Positions 7,868-11,622 of a DNA stretch of 11,622 bases are shown in pieces. A program made the translations under genes and the position numbers. The number at the start of each line of letters is the position of its first letter. The stretch's first letter is position 1. Under the pieces are notes generated by a model. It was given only the letters and a program-made list of their open reading frames with translations. It did not search any database and was not told the DNA's origin. Source of the DNA: Sulfitobacter sp. (GTDB lineage: Bacteria > Pseudomonadota > Alphaproteobacteria > Rhodobacterales > Rhodobacteraceae); assembly GCA_026421135.1 (NCBI GenBank), contig JAPKCR010000023.1, forward strand, positions 1 through 11,622. Reading direction: 5' to 3'.

Positions 7868-8656
7868 TTATCCTCCTGAGTACAAGGGCCAAGCTGCCAC
7901 AGCGCATGCGCCAAGGATCAGCAAAACACCCATTGGTTTTATTACTTTATGCCCGATTTGGGGCAGTTTTTCGAGCACCATGAACAAGGTCGCCAACCCC
8001 ATCCAAGCCAAATTCATCACACCGCCTGCAAAACCAAGCGCCATAAAGCCCCAGCAACAGGCCACACAGAACGTGCCAAGTCCCAGCCCCATGCGCAAAC
8101 CGCCAGCAAATCCCGCCCGCCAATGGCCTATGAAATACATCATCGGCGAATGGCACACACCATGGCAGATTTCCTTGGTGCGGGTGAATTGATACAGCCC
8201 TACGGCCAGTAACAGCGCGACCGCAAACCAACGTGATTTTGCGATGCCCAGCATGTCGATCACGCCACCATACAGCAGCGCCATCTGCACGCCTGTGATG
8301 ACTAGGGCAAACCCAACCCACATGATGAAATAGCCTAGCAATACACCAAACCACCCTGCCCGCGTGCCGTTGGCGCTGGCAATCAGGTCTTCGTAGCTGC
8401 GCAATGTCGGGATCATCGTAGGCAGCATCATCGCGGCCATCATTGCGGCCCACATCACGGCCAAAGGCCCGAAGCTGGCCATCGGCATGTACATGTCCAT
8501 GCGGGGGTCCATGCCGCGCATCATCTGGCCCATGGTGTCAGGGCGGCCCAGCAAATCCAGCCCCATTCCCGTGCTCATCGCGTACATCATTGCCCAAGCA
8601 GCAAGGATCAGGCCGAAAAAGCCAAGCCAGAGCGCAGAACGGATCACGGGTGCCAT
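7868..8656 (-). CDS. DUF2182 integral membrane protein, predicted metal-binding
   Basis: A 262-residue polytopic membrane protein of the DUF2182 family, described as predicted metal-binding. Hydrophobic segments lie near residues 8-28, 62-84, 102-134, 144-156, 181-216 and 241-258. Residues 42-59 form a Met-rich loop with eight Met. Met pairs recur at 72-77 (MMAAMM). ICHGVCHSP (163-171) and FCVACCWG (196-203) add Cys and His ligands on or near the membrane. This pattern resembles copper-handling proteins, but metal and direction of transport are not known. The ATG at 8656 has GGGAGG about 10 bases upstream. The same frame stays open to 9130, but that extension is antisense to the GntR gene and is not counted. 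It is divergent from the GntR gene across 91 bp and coupled to the DUF1326 gene. Confidence 0.87.
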   Translation of the reverse strand: MAPVIRSALWLGFFGLILAAWAMMYAMSTGMGLDLLGRPDTMGQMMRGMDPRMDMYMPMASFGPLAVMWAAMMAAMMLPTMIPTLRSYEDLIASANGTRAGWFGVLLGYFIMWVGFALVITGVQMALLYGGVIDMLGIAKSRWFAVALLLAVGLYQFTRTKEICHGVCHSPMMYFIGHWRAGFAGGLRMGLGLGTFCVACCWGFMALGFAGGVMNLAWMGLATLFMVLEKLPQIGHKVIKPMGVLLILGACAVAAWPLYSGG

Positions 8657-8702
8657 GTGACGCAATCCTCCCTGATGTGCGCGACTCGGTGCTTGAAAAA
8701 GT

Positions 8703-8716
8703 AATGTCAGACATTT
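8703..8716. promoter_or_regulatory. GntR-type operator O1 (palindrome)
   Basis: AATGTC-A-GACATT (8703-8715) is a perfect 13-bp palindrome with the GTnnnAC core typical of FadR-subfamily GntR operators. It lies in the divergent intergenic region, 47 bp from the DUF2182 start and 32 bp from the gntR start. It falls between a weak TTGAAA (8693-8698) and TAAAGT (8716-8721) pair with 17-bp spacing, so binding could block gntR transcription. Binding is inferred. Confidence 0.6.
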
Positions 8717-8735
8717 AAAGTTTTTCCAAATCCTA

Positions 8736-8749
8736 AATGTAAGACATAT
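8736..8749. promoter_or_regulatory. GntR-type operator O2 (near-copy of O1)
   Basis: AATGTAAGACATAT matches O1 at 12 of 14 positions and keeps the GTnnnAC core and the TGT/ACA arms. Its centre (8742) is 33 bp from that of O1 (8709), close to three helical turns, so both sites face the same side of the DNA. It runs into the gntR start codon at 8748, which points to autoregulation. Binding is inferred. Confidence 0.55.
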
Positions 8750-9485
8750 GAAAACTGACCCCCTTGCCCCGTCCGATTTATCCGCACAGATTGCCGCCAG
8801 CATTCGCGACGCTATCGTCAGTGGTGCGCTGATTGTTGACGAACGCCTACCGTCCGAGGCTGAACTGTCACTGAAATTTGACGTGTCCCGTGCCACCGTG
8901 CGCGAAGCGCTAAAACGGCTGGCTGCCCAATCGCTAATCCGCACGCAGCGTGGGGCCACCGGCGGAGCTTTCGTCAACCGCATTAGTTTCGAGGCGGCGC
9001 AGGAACAACAGATCACGACATCAACCTTGCTGCTATCCATGAACGACGTGAGTTTCGAGACCGCCTGCGAGGCCCGATATGCATTAGAACGCGCCTGTGC
9101 GCCGCTCTCGGCCAAGCGACGAAAAACCATTCACATCAGCCGGATGCGGGACGAAATTAAACTACAAGGCAGCGCGAACCTAACAGATGAGGCATTCTGC
9201 GCCTCTGACGTGGCATTTCATCGGGCCCTTGTGGATGGCGCGCAAAACCCGGTTCTAAGCTATCAACTGGCCGGGGCCGTCGAGGCCATGCAACCGTTGA
9301 TGAATATCATCACTTTCACGGCGCGTGACCGGAACGCGATCATCAGTTTGCACGTGGCCATTGCAGATGCTCTTGAAGCAAAGGACGAGGGCCGGGTCAC
9401 GGCGGCACTGAAAGATCTTGAGGACGAAACACAGCGTCTGGCACAAAGTGTGTTTTCCAGCCGGGCGCGCACAGAACCGTCCTGA
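8748..9485 (+). CDS. GntR family transcriptional regulator, FadR subfamily
   Basis: A 245-residue DNA-binding regulator. The N-terminal winged helix-turn-helix (about 12-76) contains RLPSEAELSLKFDVSRATVREALKRL split over helices two and three, then the wing RTQRGATGGAFV. The all-helical FCD effector domain (about 100-235) shows DVAFHRAL with Asp154 and His158 and then His202, positions that normally bind a metal. The final His of this site appears replaced by Asp223 (ALKDLEDE). No good Shine-Dalgarno is visible before the ATG at 8748, yet the next in-frame Met is residue 98, inside the protein, so this start is the only sensible one. It is divergent from DUF2182-DUF1326-dmdA-acuI with two operator-like palindromes between. 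It probably controls itself and the divergent genes; a carboxylate or acyl-CoA effector is the family norm. Which ligand it senses cannot be read. Confidence 0.93.
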   Translation: MKTDPLAPSDLSAQIAASIRDAIVSGALIVDERLPSEAELSLKFDVSRATVREALKRLAAQSLIRTQRGATGGAFVNRISFEAAQEQQITTSTLLLSMNDVSFETACEARYALERACAPLSAKRRKTIHISRMRDEIKLQGSANLTDEAFCASDVAFHRALVDGAQNPVLSYQLAGAVEAMQPLMNIITFTARDRNAIISLHVAIADALEAKDEGRVTAALKDLEDETQRLAQSVFSSRARTEPS

Positions 9486-9675
9486 CACCCCAAGCATCAC
9501 GCGCGTCTGACGTTTCTGGCCGAATGGCACCCGATCCTCACGTCTTCGAGAGCAGACTCGCCGCATGAGACAAACACGCATTTTTCTGGTATGCTTGGGC
9601 TGTTAGATAAGCGTCCTCGCGGTATTGGGTTCTTATTGATCCGATCCTGCTGGACTGTGCAGCGAGGTGTCTGAA
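9486..9675 (+). other. Intergenic stretch before the DUF2189 gene
   Basis: No gene is supported here. It must hold the 3' end of gntR and the promoter of the DUF2189 gene, but no convincing -35/-10 pair was found. TTAGATAA (about 9602) is a possible -10. A 9-bp inverted repeat (CCCAAGCAT at 9489-9497, ATGCTTGGG at 9591-9599) has arms 93 bp apart and may be chance. Confidence 0.4.
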
Positions 9676-10566
9676 ATGGTTCAAACTATTGGTAACCCTC
9701 TGTCCTGGACGGCCAAGGTTTTCGGCCGCGGGATGCGCCATCTTGAAGAAGGCACAAGCGAGCTTGGCGGTGACGACGATACCGCGATCGTGATACGGCA
9801 TATTGGCATTGAGGATCTTCGGTTTGCCCTGAGAAAGGGCTTTGAGGACTTTCAAGCGCTTCGGTCTGATGCGATCTTTATCGTACTGATCTACCCCATC
9901 ATCGGCGTCTTGCTGGTGTTGTTCGCGTCGAATGCCGATCTGCTGCCCATGGTGTTCCCGATGGTCTCGGGATTTGCGCTGCTTGGTCCGCTCGCGGCTG
10001 TCGGGCTCTATGAAATGAGCCGCCGTCGTGAGCTTGGACTCGACACAGGTTGGGTGCACGCCTTTTCGGTGATCGGGTCGCCGTCGTTTGTTCCAATCCT
10101 GGTTCTGGGCGGGTATCTTGTGGTTCTGTTTACCGCGTGGATGCTGTGCGCAAACTGGATCTATGCGCTGACATTGGGGCCAGAGGCACCCGTGTCCCAA
10201 ACGGTGTTTGTCTCGGATGTGCTGACAACCGGAACAGGTTGGGTCATGATAATTGTCGGCTGTTTTGTGGGATTTGTGTTTGCAGCGACAGTGCTTGCCA
10301 CCAGTGTGGTATCCTTTCCGCTCTTGATCGACCATCATATCGGCGTTCCCAAGGCCGTGGTGACGTCGGTCAGGATCACCCGCGAGAACCCGTTCACCAT
10401 CGCGGTTTGGGGTGCGATCGTTGCCGGACTGCTGGGCATCGGGATGATCACGATGTTTCTGGGCCTGATTATCATCCTGCCGGTTCTTGGGCACGCGACA
10501 TGGCACCTGTATCGGCGGGCCGTCGCCAGCGCCCCGTCCAAACGGACGGCGCAAGATCACACCTGA
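9676..10566 (+). CDS. DUF2189 family polytopic membrane protein
   Basis: A 296-residue inner-membrane protein of unknown function. A soluble N-terminus (1-63) with GIEDLRFALRKGFEDF leads into about five or six membrane segments (roughly 66-84, 92-112, 138-164, 186-214 and 242-273). Family-like features are MVFPMVSGFALLGPLAAVGLY split across the second segment, YEMSRRRELG just after it, GWVMIIVGCFVGFVFAATV in the fourth, and SVVSFPLLIDHHIG. An in-frame GTG at 9667 would add three residues. The ATG at 9676 is preferred because GAGG lies 8 bases before it and the product then begins MVQTIGNPLSW, a natural start for the family. It lies 190 bp after gntR and ends 62 bp before the tmRNA gene. Nothing in the neighbourhood gives a clear role. 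Confidence 0.85.
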   Translation: MVQTIGNPLSWTAKVFGRGMRHLEEGTSELGGDDDTAIVIRHIGIEDLRFALRKGFEDFQALRSDAIFIVLIYPIIGVLLVLFASNADLLPMVFPMVSGFALLGPLAAVGLYEMSRRRELGLDTGWVHAFSVIGSPSFVPILVLGGYLVVLFTAWMLCANWIYALTLGPEAPVSQTVFVSDVLTTGTGWVMIIVGCFVGFVFAATVLATSVVSFPLLIDHHIGVPKAVVTSVRITRENPFTIAVWGAIVAGLLGIGMITMFLGLIIILPVLGHATWHLYRRAVASAPSKRTAQDHT

Positions 10567-10593
10567 ATTGCAACCTGTTTTCTGTGCTTTCCC

Positions 10594-10622
10594 TTGCAAC
10601 AGTGCACGTGGCGTCCTATATC
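10594..10622 (+). promoter_or_regulatory. Housekeeping promoter of ssrA
   Basis: TTGCAA (10594-10599) and TATATC (10617-10622) are spaced by exactly 17 bp, a good sigma-70-type match. The predicted start near 10629 coincides with the 5' end of the tmRNA acceptor piece. It lies between the DUF2189 stop and the tmRNA. Confidence 0.6.
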
Positions 10623-10628
10623 TGAATT

Positions 10629-10902
10629 GTCCTTAGGGACTATGGGTATAAACGCGCATGTAATACGCGGTTCGGACCCGGGGGCGGTACCCGGCGACTC
10701 CACCAAATATCCGTCATTTGCGGATCATGGGGTCGAAATAGGATCGACGAACGTCTAAAGATGTAGCTTTATCTCGGCTGACTGCCACCGTTATCGGCGT
10801 AAAATGTACAATTGCAAATGACAATCGTGCTCCAATGGCGATGGCCGCGTAAGCGACCGGAACTGTTGAAACTTAAGTCCTTGGGTTTAGCGACCTAAGG
10901 CG
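10629..10902 (+). ncRNA. ssrA: Transfer-messenger RNA, two-piece (circularly permuted) alphaproteobacterial form
   Basis: tmRNA rescues stalled ribosomes and tags their products for proteolysis. In this permuted gene the 3' tRNA-like acceptor piece comes first (about 10629-10705, ending CTCCACCA), then a 23-nt spacer (10706-10728) with an ATCCG/CGGAT hairpin that should be removed in processing, then the coding piece (10729 to about 10902) starting GGGGTCGAAATAGGATCGAC. GGGGTCG (10729-10735) pairs with CGACTCC (10694-10700) to rebuild a complete 7-bp acceptor stem. CCTTAGG (10631-10637) pairs perfectly with CCTAAGG (10894-10900), joining the two RNA pieces. The tag frame is at 10814-10852. 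The T-stem is CCGGG/CCCGG, but its 7-nt loop reads GGCGGTA rather than TTCGANN. The outer ends are estimated from pairing and promoter position and may be off by several bases. Confidence 0.95.
10814..10852 (+). other. tmRNA tag-peptide reading frame
   Basis: Resume codon GCA through stop TAA encodes the 12-residue degradation tag ANDNRAPMAMAA. The ANDN start and the small hydrophobic AMAA end are typical of alphaproteobacterial tags recognised by ClpXP and SspB. The frame has no start codon of its own, as expected for trans-translation. Confidence 0.93.
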
Positions 10903-11169
10903 GGGTTTGCAGGTACCTGGCAACAGAAACCTGCGCTTTCACCTCCACCTCAGTATGCAGTGATTTCTCGGCAAGGGCCCTTTTGCCTTGGGCGTTATAA
11001 TAAAGGCTAATGTCTTCGGCGACGATTTCCCCCCATCTGGAATTATCGCAGAGTTTCCTTGACGGCGGCGTTTGTGCCGTGTCAGTCAGGTGGCATGGGG
11101 AGTGTCGCGAACGCCCCGTGAGGCGCCAGCCAGAGGTTCGCATGTTTCCCGACTGAAAGGATGCATGCC
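10903..11169. other. Non-coding gap between ssrA and the rhodanese/ChrB gene
   Basis: No gene is supported. Two palindromes are seen: CAGGTACCTG (10910-10919) and GGCAAGGGCCCTTTTGCC (10970-10987, a stem with two G-T pairs), neither followed by a T-run. TATAAT (10996-11001) is a good -10 box but has no -35 at 16-18 bp. An open frame on the minus strand (11182-10895) runs into the tmRNA and has no recognisable product. Confidence 0.4.
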
Positions 11170-11622
11170 ATGGCTGCCCCAAACGAAATTTCTGTGCCCC
11201 AGCTTCTGCGCTTGATCGGCACCCCTACTGCCCCAACAATTATCGACCTCTCGCTGGATGATGACCACGCGGAAGATCCATTTTTGATACCCGGATCGGT
11301 ACGGCATCCCCATACGGATTTGGCCGGGCTTAAACAGCGGATCGGCACCACCGGGTGTGTCATTCTGTGCCAGAAGGGCCTGAAACTTAGTCAAGGGATG
11401 GTCGCGCGGCTTCAGGCTGATGGGATTGCGGCGGAATATCTGGCCGGAGGCATGTACGGGTGGCGCGACCATCCGCTCACCACGCGCATACCGGTTGCCG
11501 CGCTGCCCCACTACATCGACGGGGCAACCCTGTGGGTCACCCGTCACCGGCCCAAGATTGACCGCATTGCCTGCCCTTGGTTAATCCGGCGTTTTGTCGA
11601 CGCGGATGCGCGTTTTCTGTTC
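11170..11622 (+). CDS. Rhodanese domain / ChrB-like chromate resistance protein, N-terminal part (cut by window edge)
   Basis: The visible 151 residues contain a rhodanese-like domain (about 8-103) with the active-site loop CQKGLK (Cys67 to Lys72) and the end motif AEYLAGGMYGWRDHPL. A linker leads to the start of a ChrB-type domain with IDRIACPWLIRRFVDADARFLF (split: IDRIACPWLIRR at 130-141, then FVDADARF), containing Cys135. ChrB-type proteins take part in chromate resistance as regulators or reductases, and sulfurtransferase-ChrB fusions are common in alphaproteobacteria (established knowledge). The reading frame stays open to the right edge. The ATG at 11170 is preceded by AAAGG at 9 bases; an in-frame ATG at 11161 would touch that site, so 11170 is preferred. 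A chromate transporter (chrA) often follows such genes and may lie beyond the window. Confidence 0.85.
   Translation, partial: MAAPNEISVPQLLRLIGTPTAPTIIDLSLDDDHAEDPFLIPGSVRHPHTDLAGLKQRIGTTGCVILCQKGLKLSQGMVARLQADGIAAEYLAGGMYGWRDHPLTTRIPVAALPHYIDGATLWVTRHRPKIDRIACPWLIRRFVDADARFLF

Noticed and set aside
8657..9130. In-frame N-terminal extension of the DUF2182 gene up to 9130 (420 residues in all)
   Set aside because: The extra part is antisense to the clear GntR gene, has low-complexity Ser/Ala content, and a good ribosome site supports the start at 8656.
9489..9599. Inverted repeat CCCAAGCAT / ATGCTTGGG flanking most of the gntR-DUF2189 gap
   Set aside because: Nine-base arms with 93 bp between them, no mobile gene inside and no target duplication; chance is a fair explanation.
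9538..10599. Long minus-strand frame of 353 residues opposite the DUF2189 gene
   Set aside because: Rich in His, Gln, Arg and Lys with no domain, exactly as expected for the antisense of a membrane protein gene in a GC-rich genome.
10895..11182. Minus-strand frame of 95 residues in the gap after ssrA
   Set aside because: It overlaps the tmRNA 3' end and the start of the rhodanese/ChrB gene, and no family is recognisable.
11086..11547. Minus-strand frame of 153 residues at the right end
   Set aside because: Antisense to the rhodanese/ChrB coding sequence, with no domain.

Overview
The window looks like the chromosome of a marine Rhodobacterales (Roseobacter-group) alphaproteobacterium. This rests on a dmdA-acuI pair for dimethylsulfoniopropionate (DMSP) use, on trgA-trgB-cysK in the order known from the Rhodobacter sphaeroides tellurite-resistance locus, and on a circularly permuted (two-piece) tmRNA gene with an alphaproteobacterial-type tag. 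No insertion sequence, CRISPR array, tRNA or rRNA was seen.

Left part (1-4690, minus strand): a tight co-directional run phrB -> cfa -> trgA -> trgB -> cysK (cysK is cut by the left edge). Gaps are 69, 31, 4 and 14 bp, so this is probably one operon. It joins light-driven DNA repair, membrane-lipid modification, tellurite/oxidant tolerance and cysteine synthesis. A CTTG-N17-CTATCT element about 40 bp ahead of phrB resembles an alphaproteobacterial RpoH heat/oxidative-stress promoter.

Middle (4800-8750, minus strand): DUF2182 membrane protein -> DUF1326 protein -> dmdA -> acuI. DmdA demethylates DMSP, and AcuI reduces the toxic acryloyl-CoA formed in DMSP/acrylate breakdown. A strong GC-rich hairpin lies between dmdA and acuI, and another inverted repeat follows acuI. 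The DUF2182/DUF1326 pair is rich in Cys, His and Met and looks like a metal-handling module of unknown function. It is translationally coupled.

A divergent GntR/FadR-type regulator (plus strand from 8748) shares a 91-bp intergenic region with the DUF2182 gene. That region holds two nearly identical palindromic sites with GTnnnAC cores, 33 bp apart, which are likely its operators.

Right part (9676-11622, plus strand): a DUF2189 polytopic membrane protein, the permuted ssrA (tmRNA) gene with a convincing promoter, a 267-bp non-coding gap, and the start of a rhodanese/ChrB-like chromate-resistance protein that runs off the right edge.

The most interesting points are the DUF2182-DUF1326 pair placed between dmdA and a GntR regulator with paired operators, and the stress-type promoter ahead of the phrB-cfa-trgAB-cysK run. 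Functions not fixed by motifs are marked as inference.
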